From: Clostridiales bacterium
Lineage (GTDB): Bacteria > Bacillota > Clostridia > Clostridiales > Caloramatoraceae
DNA length: 21,824 nt
NCBI GenBank assembly: GCA_026416355.1
Contig: JAOAFH010000071.1
Coordinates: forward strand, 1-21,824
Reading direction: 5' to 3'
Shown piece after piece: positions 6,647 to 13,526 of the stretch. The notes under the pieces are model-generated. The model saw only the letters and a program-made list of their open reading frames with translations, was not told the DNA's origin and did no database searches. Within the stretch, counting starts at the first letter, position 1; each line of letters begins with the position of its first letter. A program made the translations under genes and the position numbers.

Positions 6647-6675
6647 TTGACAAAATTAATTATTTGGAGTAAAAT
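6647..6675 (+). promoter_or_regulatory. Sigma-A promoter P2 of veg
   Basis: A second TTGACA (6647-6652), again 17 bases from a TAAAAT (6670-6675). It repeats the upstream promoter's hexamers and spacing 41 bases downstream. A transcript from here would have a leader of about 20 bases including the veg ribosome site. Confidence 0.7.
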
Positions 6676-6702
6676 TGTATTTGTGGAAAGAGGGTGTTTG
6701 TT

Positions 6703-6960
6703 ATGAGAGGTAAAGAACTTTTAGAAGCCATCAAAAAAAATATAGATGAGCATGTTGGTGAAAAGGTTCTGCTAAAGGCAAACAGTGGAAGACGTAAAAT
6801 GCTTGTTCGAGAAGGCGTTTTAGAACAAACTTATCCTAATATATTCGTAGTAAGAATCGAAGCAAGTGACAACACATCAAGGGTAGTTTCATATAGTTAT
6901 TCAGATATACTAACTAAGAATGTACAAATAGTCTTTGAAAACAATGAAGTAGCTATATAA
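6703..6960 (+). CDS. veg: Veg family protein
   Basis: This 85-residue protein matches the Veg family (86 residues in B. subtilis): KELLEAIKKNIDEHVGEKVLLKANSGRRKMLVREGVLEQTYPNIFVVRI followed by RVVSYSYSDILTKNVQIVF, with the characteristic NxGRRK and VSYSYxDxLT blocks. Veg is a small, highly expressed, beta-rich protein of unclear biochemical function; in B. subtilis it has been linked to biofilm gene expression and spore outgrowth. ATG 6703 is chosen because AGAGGG (6688-6693) lies 9 bases before it; GTG 6694 touches the ribosome site. It has its own promoters and terminator, so it is monocistronic. Its place between yabG and ispE follows the B. subtilis order. Confidence 0.93.
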   Translation: MRGKELLEAIKKNIDEHVGEKVLLKANSGRRKMLVREGVLEQTYPNIFVVRIEASDNTSRVVSYSYSDILTKNVQIVFENNEVAI

Positions 6961-6992
6961 AAAAATAAACCGTTAATTCGGTTTATTTTTTT
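6961..6992 (+). terminator. Intrinsic terminator after veg
   Basis: AAAAATAAACCG (6961-6972) pairs with CGGTTTATTTTT (6979-6990) around a 6-base TTAATT loop, with T continuing beyond the stem. It begins right after the veg stop codon. Confidence 0.9.
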
Positions 6993-6996
6993 ATGC

Positions 6997-7034
6997 AAAA
7001 AATCACAAAGACCACCGGGGAAGTGGTCTTTGTG
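6997..7034 (-). terminator. Orphan strong hairpin, terminator-like on the minus strand
   Basis: CACAAAGACCAC (7004-7015) pairs perfectly with GTGGTCTTTGTG (7023-7034) across a 7-base loop. On the plus strand no T-run follows (TGGGGTTATGGG). On the minus strand the stem is followed by ATTTTTT, the layout of an intrinsic terminator. No minus-strand gene lies upstream of it for several kilobases. Confidence 0.45.
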
Positions 7035-7225
7035 TGGGGTTATGGGTTTGGCAGCTTATTTTAAAATAGGGGGATAAAAGATTAAGGTTTCTTTAGGGTA
7101 TTGAGAATTTATGAGAGGTTATATGGTCATCAACAATTACTAATGATAAAGCAAAGCAAGAAAAATGTCAATATATATCGAAAAAAGAAGTAAAATTAAA
7201 AAAATTCAATCGAAATTTTATTTTT

Positions 7226-7257
7226 GTCATAAAAATAAGATAGGTACTATATACTAT
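7226..7257 (+). promoter_or_regulatory. Probable sigma-E promoter of sipL
   Basis: GTCATAAA (7226-7233) resembles the sigma-E -35 GKCATATT. TATACTAT (7250-7257) matches the -10 CATACANT at five of its seven fixed positions, with a 16-base spacer. SipL and its partner SpoIVA are early mother-cell proteins, so sigma-E control is expected. The match is suggestive, not decisive. Confidence 0.4.
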
Positions 7258-7285
7258 ATTAGGTAATTTGGGGAGGGAGGATATA

Positions 7286-8848
7286 ATGTCAGTAGAATTA
7301 ATTAGAGATATTTTAAACTACGAAAGAATAATAGCTGAAGGTTCCAGTCAAACTATGGTAGATGGTGATATCGTTATTGACGAAATGAACCCAGACATAG
7401 ATAGGATACTTAATGTTGATGGAGATGCCATAATTTCAGACAGTGTTGTTTTAGAAGACAAGGTTTTAGTAGAAGGAAAAATGCGTTTTACAATTCTTTA
7501 TTCTTCAAAGGGGGAAACAGTTACCCTAAAGAAACAAGAAACAGTATCTAATTTCAAGCAATATGTTCAAGCACCAATGGCTGTACCTAATATGTCATGT
7601 AAGGTTATTCCTGTGATTGAGCAAATTGAATACGATACTGTAGCCGAAAACAAGATAAAGGTAAATGCAATAATTAGCCTAAAGACAGTTGTTTACCAAA
7701 AGAGTGAGGCAGAAACAGTTGTAGATATGAAGGCTAATGAGCTACAATCTCTAAAGGATAATATGAAAGTTTGTGAATATGTAACACAAAACAATTCAAA
7801 GGTTATTGTAAAGGGCAAGCTTGAACTTCCACAGGATAAGGGTGAGTTTGCAGATATTGTTAAGTTGGCTGCACATGTACACAAAAAGGACTTAGTAGTA
7901 CAAGACGGTAAACTTGTTGTTAATGCATGTGTTTTAACAAGAGTGCTATTTACAACAAACAAAGGGGAAACAATGAGCCAAGATGTAGATACAGCATTTA
8001 CTGATGAAATGATGATTGAAAACCTAAAGCCAAATATGAAGTGCAATGTAACATTTAAGGTAGATGACCTGAATTGTGAAGTTCTTGAAAATGAAGCAGG
8101 AGAAAGAAGAGTTCTTGAACTTCAAATAGGCATTGATATTTGTGCAAAGGTTTATAATGAAAGACAAGTTGAAAGGTTGGTAGATGCATATACTTCTACA
8201 TCAAGATTTGAATTCTCAAGAGACAACATAAATGCAATTGGCTACTTTAATGAAGGAATTGATAGTCAAACATTAAAAGAAAGAATTACAATAGATGATG
8301 AACTTGAAGGAATTAGGGATTTAGTATATGTTGATGTTAATCCTGTTATTACAGAAACAAAAATAGTAGAAGATAAGGTTGTTTGTGAAGGAGTATTAAG
8401 GGTTTGTGCTATTTATAAGCCAGATAGAGAAGAAGAAGATTTAATAAGCTATAAAGAGGAAGTTCCATTTAAATCAACTGTTGCGATTGATGGTGCAAGA
8501 ATAGATATGCTTGAGGAAGTTGAAGCTAATGTTGAATTTGTATCATTCGACAAGGCTTCACAAAGAGAATTTGATATAAAGGTAGTTCTTGAAGTTTGTG
8601 CTAGACTATTTAATAAGATGACAATCGAAATAATAAAAGAAATAGATGAAATTGATGTTGAAGAAATTCTAAAGAATATGCCAAGCTTAGTTTTATACAC
8701 AGTTCAACCAAAGGATACTTTATGGAAAATTGCTAAGAAGTATTCAACTTCAATTGATGATATTGTAAAGCTAAATGATATTGATAATCCAGATATGATA
8801 ATGCCAGGAACAAAGCTTATAATTCCAAAGAAGGGATTTATGAAGTAA
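7286..8848 (+). CDS. sipL: SipL: SPOCS (DUF3794) and LysM spore coat morphogenetic protein
   Basis: SipL is the clostridial coat morphogenetic protein that binds SpoIVA at the forespore surface and is needed for coat attachment; it takes the place of SpoVID. The 520-residue product shows three successive DUF3794/SPOCS-like modules (roughly residues 30-150, 165-310 and 325-450, each with repeated VEG/VKGKL-type beta strands). A C-terminal LysM domain follows (about 472-516: YTVQPKDTLWKIAKKYSTSIDDIVKLN, then MPGTKLIIP). In C. difficile the LysM region mediates SpoIVA binding. There is no signal peptide, consistent with a cytoplasmic mother-cell protein. ATG 7286 follows GGGAGGGAGG; the in-frame TTG at 7268 lies before that site and is rejected. 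It lies in the slot where Bacillus carries sspF. Confidence 0.9.
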   Translation: MSVELIRDILNYERIIAEGSSQTMVDGDIVIDEMNPDIDRILNVDGDAIISDSVVLEDKVLVEGKMRFTILYSSKGETVTLKKQETVSNFKQYVQAPMAVPNMSCKVIPVIEQIEYDTVAENKIKVNAIISLKTVVYQKSEAETVVDMKANELQSLKDNMKVCEYVTQNNSKVIVKGKLELPQDKGEFADIVKLAAHVHKKDLVVQDGKLVVNACVLTRVLFTTNKGETMSQDVDTAFTDEMMIENLKPNMKCNVTFKVDDLNCEVLENEAGERRVLELQIGIDICAKVYNERQVERLVDAYTSTSRFEFSRDNINAIGYFNEGIDSQTLKERITIDDELEGIRDLVYVDVNPVITETKIVEDKVVCEGVLRVCAIYKPDREEEDLISYKEEVPFKSTVAIDGARIDMLEEVEANVEFVSFDKASQREFDIKVVLEVCARLFNKMTIEIIKEIDEIDVEEILKNMPSLVLYTVQPKDTLWKIAKKYSTSIDDIVKLNDIDNPDMIMPGTKLIIPKKGFMK

Positions 8849-8857
8849 TCAATTTAT

Positions 8858-8882
8858 GGGCTGTCGCAAAGGGCGACAGCCC
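8858..8882 (+). terminator. GC-rich hairpin after sipL, probable terminator
   Basis: GGGCTGTCGC (8858-8867) pairs perfectly with GCGACAGCCC (8873-8882) around AAAGG. The stem is very stable for this AT-rich genome, but the following TGCTTTATAA is a poor U-tract. It could be an inefficient terminator or a 3'-end stabiliser. Confidence 0.6.
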
Positions 8883-8904
8883 TGCTTTATAAATATATAT
8901 ATGT

Positions 8905-8933
8905 TTGCAGGAATTTTTTAGCTGATATATAAT
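8905..8933 (+). promoter_or_regulatory. Sigma-A promoter of ispE
   Basis: TTGCAG (8905-8910), a 17-base spacer, and a perfect TATAAT (8928-8933). It would give a leader of about 20 bases ahead of the ispE start, containing the AAAGGAGG ribosome site. Confidence 0.65.
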
Positions 8934-8958
8934 TATATATACTAAAGGAGGAGTGAAT

Positions 8959-9816
8959 ATGGAAAGTATTATAATAGATTCACCAGCAAAGATTAACCTC
9001 TCTCTTGATGTTATTGGGAAAAGGGAGGATGGTTATCATCTATTAGAGATGATAATGCAAACCATATCATTATATGATAAGGTAAAAATATCAAAGAGTT
9101 CAGAGATGATGGTTACTTGTAGTGCACAGGGTGTTCCATGTGATAAAAGTAACATTGCTTATAGAGCTGCAGAATTAATGAAAAGTAGATTCAATATAGG
9201 AGATAACTTTAAAATAGAAATAGAAAAAAATATACCTGTTGCAGCAGGGCTTGCAGGAGGAAGCACCAATGGCGCAGCAGTGATAAAGGGAATAAATGAA
9301 CTTTATTCACTAAATCTTTCAAAGGATGATATGATGGAGATAGGACTAAAGCTTGGTGCAGATGTTCCATTTTTCTTTGAAGGAGGAACATGCTTAGCTG
9401 AGGGGATAGGAGAAAGATTAACTAAGCTTAGCGATATTTCATGTTCATTGGTTGTTGCAAAACCACCTATATTTGTTTCTACTAAATATGTTTATCAAAA
9501 TCTAAAATTAGATGAAATTGTTGTTCATCCAAATACAAAAAGATTAATAGAATATATTAAAGAAAATAATATTAGATATTTAGCAGATTCAATGGTAAAT
9601 GTTTTGGAAAGCGTAACAATAAAGGAGTATCCTGTAATACAGGAAATAAAAAATATCATGCTTGAATTTGGGGCACTAGGAAGCATGATGAGTGGAAGTG
9701 GTCCATCGGTTTTTGGAATATTTGAAGATATAAAGGATGCTCAAAAATGTCATAACAGACTTAGAGATTACATAAAGGAAGTATATGTTGTAAGCACAAT
9801 AAACAAAGGGGTGTAG
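8959..9816 (+). CDS. ispE: 4-diphosphocytidyl-2-C-methyl-D-erythritol kinase IspE
   Basis: IspE phosphorylates 4-diphosphocytidyl-2-C-methylerythritol with ATP in the non-mevalonate isoprenoid pathway. All three GHMP-kinase motifs are visible: PAKINLSLDVIGKREDGYH (9-27, Lys11), the ATP-binding PVAAGLAGGSTNGAA (93-107) and the C-terminal GSMMSGSGPSVFGIF. Asp135 in GADVPFF is the expected catalytic base. The length of 285 residues is normal for the family. I start at ATG 8959, 7 bases after AAAGGAGG (8944-8951); GTG 8953 is too close. A sigma-A promoter precedes it, and the nucleotidyltransferase gene begins 3 bases after its stop, so the two are co-transcribed. IspE-type genes follow veg in Bacillus too. 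Confidence 0.96.
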   Translation: MESIIIDSPAKINLSLDVIGKREDGYHLLEMIMQTISLYDKVKISKSSEMMVTCSAQGVPCDKSNIAYRAAELMKSRFNIGDNFKIEIEKNIPVAAGLAGGSTNGAAVIKGINELYSLNLSKDDMMEIGLKLGADVPFFFEGGTCLAEGIGERLTKLSDISCSLVVAKPPIFVSTKYVYQNLKLDEIVVHPNTKRLIEYIKENNIRYLADSMVNVLESVTIKEYPVIQEIKNIMLEFGALGSMMSGSGPSVFGIFEDIKDAQKCHNRLRDYIKEVYVVSTINKGV

Positions 9817-9819
9817 GGG

Positions 9820-10554
9820 ATGGTTAATGCCGTTATTTTAGCAGGTGATAAGGGAGATAAGGGGGTATCAAAGGCCCTACTTAAAATAGGTAATAGATAC
9901 ATGGTGGAATATATAATAGAGTCACTTAAAAAATCAAACTGTGTATCTAAAATATATATGGTGGCTGATGAAAATGTAAAAAATGTAATTTTAGATAAGG
10001 TAGATGGGTACATAAAACCTGCAGGAGATATAATAGATAATATAAAATCAGCAGCAAAACAAATAAATGATGATAATACACCACTTATAATATGCACAGC
10101 AGATATACCTCTAGTTAGCAGTGAAGCTATATATGACTTTGTAAAAACATGTATAGATAAAAAAATAGATGTGGGCTATCCAATTATAGATAAAAAACTA
10201 AACGATGAAAAATATCCTGATGTAAGAAGAACCTATGTTAAGATGAAGGATGGAACATATACAGGAGGAAACATCGTATATATTCATCCAAGGGCAATAG
10301 AAAACTGTACAAATAAGGCAAAGGAACTTGTGGAGTATAGAAAAAAACCACTAAAGATGGGACAAACATTAGGCTTTACATTTTTGATTAGACTTGCACT
10401 TGGAGTTTTGACTATATCAGCTGTTGAAAAAAAGATAGCCGATATGTTTAATGTTAATGGAATTGCAATAAAAACAAAATATCCTGAGATAGGAAACGAT
10501 GTGGACAAAGAAGAGGATATAGTTTTTGTGGAGAAATATTTACATATAGGGTAG
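9820..10554 (+). CDS. MobA-like nucleotidyltransferase (NTP_transf_3) of unknown substrate
   Basis: The 244-residue cytoplasmic protein has a MobA/GT-A-like nucleotidyltransferase layout: N-terminal VILAGDKGDKGVSKALLKIG (the NTP-binding loop with its Lys), CTADIPLVS with metal-binding Asp95, TGGNIVYIHP (148-157) and a second acidic site IGNDVDKEEDI (Asp227). The first loop is less glycine-rich than in true MobA. It is not IspD, which has a different loop. The C-terminal part (about 180-210) contains a hydrophobic helix, FTFLIRLALGVLTIS. The gene starts 3 bases after ispE, ribosome site AAAGGGG, so it is translated from the same transcript. The substrate could be a sugar phosphate, a cofactor or an isoprenoid-linked compound. 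I cannot say which. Confidence 0.72.
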   Translation: MVNAVILAGDKGDKGVSKALLKIGNRYMVEYIIESLKKSNCVSKIYMVADENVKNVILDKVDGYIKPAGDIIDNIKSAAKQINDDNTPLIICTADIPLVSSEAIYDFVKTCIDKKIDVGYPIIDKKLNDEKYPDVRRTYVKMKDGTYTGGNIVYIHPRAIENCTNKAKELVEYRKKPLKMGQTLGFTFLIRLALGVLTISAVEKKIADMFNVNGIAIKTKYPEIGNDVDKEEDIVFVEKYLHIG

Positions 10555-10555
10555 G

Positions 10556-10627
10556 AAGAAAGTCAACTGGCACCCAATGGACATTTGGAACAAATGTCCA
10601 TTGGGTGCCAGTTGACTTTCTTTTTTT
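10556..10627 (+). repeat. Perfect 32-bp inverted repeat, also placed as terminator of the ispE operon
   Basis: Left arm 10556-10587 and right arm 10591-10622 are exact reverse complements (32 of 32) around a GAA loop, with the core GGACATTTG / CAAATGTCC. The right arm runs into seven T (10621-10627), and the element starts one base after the nucleotidyltransferase stop, so it should terminate transcription. The stem is far longer than a normal terminator and shares ordered blocks (GAAAGT, GGCAC, GGACATTTG) with the degenerate element at 2935-2994, so it is better seen as a mobile-like palindromic repeat that also acts as a terminator. Confidence 0.9.
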
Positions 10628-10629
10628 AT

Positions 10630-10658
10630 GCATAAATCCACCTTAACCTGTAAAAATT
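10630..10658 (+). promoter_or_regulatory. Possible forespore (sigma-F/sigma-G) promoter of the ger operon
   Basis: GCATA (10630-10634) is a perfect sigma-F -35, and exactly 15 bases later GTAAAAATT (10650-10658) matches four of the five fixed positions of GGNNANANT. Forespore expression is expected for germinant receptors. The predicted start lies very close to the ribosome site AAAGGAG, which lowers confidence. Confidence 0.3.
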
Positions 10659-10677
10659 AATGTAAAGGAGTGGTGTT

Positions 10678-10884
10678 ATGCCTATTTTGAAATTTTTTAA
10701 GGAATACTTTGATTTTGTTGTAGCATTGTTGTTTATAATTTCTTCATTATTTTTATATTTTGATGCAAAAGAGTATCAAAAAAAGGGAATGCAGAAGGAA
10801 TATAAATTCTGTAGGTTTTTCATGTACTTATATATAGTAATTGCAATAGTAGGATATGTTTTATACCTAAAGCTTGAAGTTTAG
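10678..10884 (+). CDS. Small two-helix membrane protein heading the ger operon (CLC_0170-like)
   Basis: A 68-residue protein with two transmembrane helices (about residues 10-29 and 46-65) joined by a short, highly charged loop, DAKEYQKKGMQKEYKFCR. It resembles small clostridial membrane proteins of the CLC_0170 type, which have no known function; this resemblance is from memory of their layout. The ribosome site AAAGGAG lies 7 bases before the ATG. The next gene, the germinant receptor A subunit, starts 10 bases after the stop, so they are probably one transcript. Small membrane D subunits occur in some Bacillus ger operons and also have two helices. A comparable accessory role here is a guess from position and topology. 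Confidence 0.6.
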   Translation: MPILKFFKEYFDFVVALLFIISSLFLYFDAKEYQKKGMQKEYKFCRFFMYLYIVIAIVGYVLYLKLEV

Positions 10885-10894
10885 GGGTGATTTT

Positions 10895-12442
10895 ATGAAC
10901 AAAAGGGAGATTATCTATGAATATGTTCCAGACAAAAAGACTAAAATAAGTAGTTTTCTAGATGACAATATAATATCAATTAAAAATATATTAAAAGATT
11001 GTGATGATGTAGTTTATAGGCAGTTTAAGATAGGTGGAGATGCTGGTCAAGATGTGTTTTTATTTTACATAGATGGTATGGCAAATAAGGAGCTTTTAGA
11101 TGAATTTGTTTTGCAGCCTTTAATGCTTACAGCTAGAATGGTTCCACCTACATATGAAGAGATAAAAGAAAAGCTATTTGATGCTTCAAAATCTGCAGCA
11201 ATGGCAATTACTGATTTTAAAGATAGTGATTATATAGAAGAAATAGTTTTAGCTGTATTATCAGGTGATACAGCAATCATAATAGATGGGTTTGAAAAGG
11301 CGATTGTTGTTGCAACAAAATATTTCCCTGTAAGAGGAATTCAAGAACCAACATCAGAAACAGTAATTAGAGGTTCAAGGGATGGTTTTGTTGAAACAAT
11401 TAGAATGAATACAGCGCTTGTTAGAAGAAGAATAAGAGATCCAAGGTTTAAAATTAAACAAAAACAGATAGGTGTTCGCTCAAAAACAGATTTAGCTATC
11501 ATGTACATAGACGATATTGCAGATAAAAAGATTGTTGATGAGATCGTAAAAAAATTAGACGCAATTAATATAGATGCTATTTTAGATAGTGGATATATTC
11601 AGCAATTTTTAGAAGAAAGAACCTTTTCAATATTTCCACAGGTACAAACAACTGAAAGACCAGATGTTGTAGCAGCAGCAGTATATGAAGGAAGGATTGC
11701 TATACTTGTAGATAACTCACCATTTGCATTAATTGTACCTGTAACATTAACTGCCTTTTTCCAATCACCAGAGGACTATTATTCGAGAAGTGATGTTGTT
11801 AGTTTTGTGAGGATTTTAAGGGTTATGTCAGGAGGACTATCAATACTTGCGCCTGCCCTTTATATTGCAATAACATCATTTACACCAGGGATTATTCCAA
11901 CTAAACTTGCATTATCAATAGCAGCTACAAGAGAGGGAGTGCCCTTTCCAGCATTTATTGAGGCAATAATAATGGAACTTACACTAGAACTATTAAGAGA
12001 AGCAGGAGTTAGACTTCCAAGGCCAATTGGTTCTACAATCGGTATAGTAGGAGGTCTTGTAATAGGTCAGGCAGCAGTATCAGCTGGTATTGTTAGCCCC
12101 ATTATGGTTATTGTTGTTGCAATAACAGCAATAGCATCCTTTACAATACCAAACTATGAAGTTTCTGCAGCATTTAGATTGGTTAGATTTTTGCTTATGA
12201 TTCTAGCTACTATATATGGTTTATATGGTGTGATGCTGGGGCTAATCATGGTATTGATACATTTATGTGAACTTAAAAGCTTTGGAGTTCCTTTTTTGGC
12301 ACCAATTGCACCATTTGAACCTTCGGATTTAAAGGACTCTTTGGTTGTAAGACTACCATGGAAATATATGATAAAAAGACCTAAACATATTAATCCAAAG
12401 GATGAAATAAGACAGGTAGGTGATGAAGATGATGAACAGTAA
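10895..12442 (+). CDS. Spore germination receptor A subunit (GerA/GerKA family)
   Basis: The A subunit of a Ger-type germinant receptor sits in the inner spore membrane. The 515-residue product has the usual layout: a soluble N-terminal part with SGDTAIIIDG, RGIQEPTSETVIRGSRDGFVETIRMNTALVRRRIRDPRF and FPQVQTTERPDVVAAAVYEGRIAILVDNSPFALIVP, then about four or five hydrophobic helices, and a charged C-terminal tail. TSETVIRGSRDGF is a signature of the family. I start at ATG 10895, behind AGGGGTGA; TTG 10874 lies inside the previous gene. It overlaps the B subunit gene. Which germinant it senses cannot be read from the sequence, so I give no symbol such as gerKA. Confidence 0.93.
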   Translation: MNKREIIYEYVPDKKTKISSFLDDNIISIKNILKDCDDVVYRQFKIGGDAGQDVFLFYIDGMANKELLDEFVLQPLMLTARMVPPTYEEIKEKLFDASKSAAMAITDFKDSDYIEEIVLAVLSGDTAIIIDGFEKAIVVATKYFPVRGIQEPTSETVIRGSRDGFVETIRMNTALVRRRIRDPRFKIKQKQIGVRSKTDLAIMYIDDIADKKIVDEIVKKLDAINIDAILDSGYIQQFLEERTFSIFPQVQTTERPDVVAAAVYEGRIAILVDNSPFALIVPVTLTAFFQSPEDYYSRSDVVSFVRILRVMSGGLSILAPALYIAITSFTPGIIPTKLALSIAATREGVPFPAFIEAIIMELTLELLREAGVRLPRPIGSTIGIVGGLVIGQAAVSAGIVSPIMVIVVAITAIASFTIPNYEVSAAFRLVRFLLMILATIYGLYGVMLGLIMVLIHLCELKSFGVPFLAPIAPFEPSDLKDSLVVRLPWKYMIKRPKHINPKDEIRQVGDEDDEQ

Positions 12443-13526
12443 TGATAAAATATCAAGCTATCAATTAGGGGTTTTAGTTTATTTGACCGTGTTAGGTGTA
12501 GGCATATTAACTCTTCCTGCTTCAATGGCAAAGGAAGTTGAAAATGATGGCTGGATATTGGCGATTATAGCGGGAATTTTGTGTATAGGAATTGTGTATA
12601 TAATGTGTAAAGTGGGAGAGAAGTATCCGCAAAATGGCTTTGTTGGAACACTTAAAATATTATTTGGAAAATTTTTGGGAGTTATTTTGGCGTTACCAGT
12701 ATTTTTCTATTTCCTACTATTCACATCTCTTGAAACTAGAATATTCGGTGAAACTGTAAAATTATTTTTATTAAGTAGAACACCACTAGAATTTATAATT
12801 ATTCCAATACTAGTTGTTTCTGTATTTCTAGCAAGATTAGGTATCGAACCAATTGTTAGGTTTTTTGAAGCTGTAACACCAGCAATTTTATTTGTACTTT
12901 TTTTTCTAATTCTAATTGCTATTACAAATACAGATTTTAGTAATTTAAAACCCGTATTATCACATGATCTATTAAGTTTTGTTAAGGGAGTAAAATCAGC
13001 TCTTTTTGCCTATGCAGGTTTTGAGGTACTTTTAATTGTTTTTCCATTTATAAAAGAACCCAATAAAGCATGTAAAGTATCAAGAAATGCTATATTCTTA
13101 CTTATATTGGCCTATGTTATTGTAATAATTGAAAGCTATGCTAAGTTTGGAGTTAAGCTTACACAAACATTTATGTATCCTACTCTTAGTATGATTAAAG
13201 CATCTGATGTACCAGGGGCATTTATAGAAAGAATTGAAGGTGTTTTAGAGGCACTTTGGGTTTTGTTTGTATATACAACCATAGTATCGCTTTTATATTC
13301 GCTAAGTATAGTTGCAAAGGACATAATTGGACACATTGAAGCAAAACATTTTGTGGCTATTGCTTTACCATTTTTGTATTTGACTTCTTTAATTGGAGAC
13401 AGCATTATTGACATGATGCAATATGGAGATCTTATAACATCAACATTAGGTTTATATACAATATTTATATTACCAATAGCTATGTTCATAGTTTCTAGGT
13501 TTAAAAAGGCAGGTGCAAAACAATGA
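12429..13526 (+). CDS. Spore germination receptor B subunit (GerAB/GerKB family)
   Basis: The B subunit is an integral membrane protein of the amino acid permease (APC) superfamily thought to bind the germinant. About ten hydrophobic helices run through its 365 residues. The opening KISSYQLGVLVYLTVLGVGILTLPASMAKE is typical of the family, with the unwound GxGILTLP segment of helix 1 where ligands bind in APC transporters. The start is uncertain between ATG 12429 and ATG 12432, both after TAGGTGAT; upstream GTG 12420 and ATG 12423 coincide with that site. The reading frame overlaps the A subunit gene by 14 bases and ends in an ATGA overlap with the C subunit gene, which indicates translational coupling. 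Confidence 0.92.
   Translation: MMNSNDKISSYQLGVLVYLTVLGVGILTLPASMAKEVENDGWILAIIAGILCIGIVYIMCKVGEKYPQNGFVGTLKILFGKFLGVILALPVFFYFLLFTSLETRIFGETVKLFLLSRTPLEFIIIPILVVSVFLARLGIEPIVRFFEAVTPAILFVLFFLILIAITNTDFSNLKPVLSHDLLSFVKGVKSALFAYAGFEVLLIVFPFIKEPNKACKVSRNAIFLLILAYVIVIIESYAKFGVKLTQTFMYPTLSMIKASDVPGAFIERIEGVLEALWVLFVYTTIVSLLYSLSIVAKDIIGHIEAKHFVAIALPFLYLTSLIGDSIIDMMQYGDLITSTLGLYTIFILPIAMFIVSRFKKAGAKQ

Larger units (their letters stand above)
6961..7285. other. 325-bp gap between veg and sipL
   Basis: It contains the veg terminator (6961-6992), a second hairpin that is terminator-like only on the minus strand (7004-7034), about 190 bases (7035-7225) of AT-rich sequence without a credible frame or recognised signal, a likely sigma-E promoter (7226-7257) and the sipL ribosome site GGGAGGGAGG (7270-7280). 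Confidence 0.7.

Noticed and set aside
7125..7150. GTCATCAACAATTA resembling the left edge of the repeat at 14701-14746
   Set aside because: Only about 13 of 14 bases match and the diagnostic AGAAACTCT block is absent, so chance in AT-rich DNA is likely.
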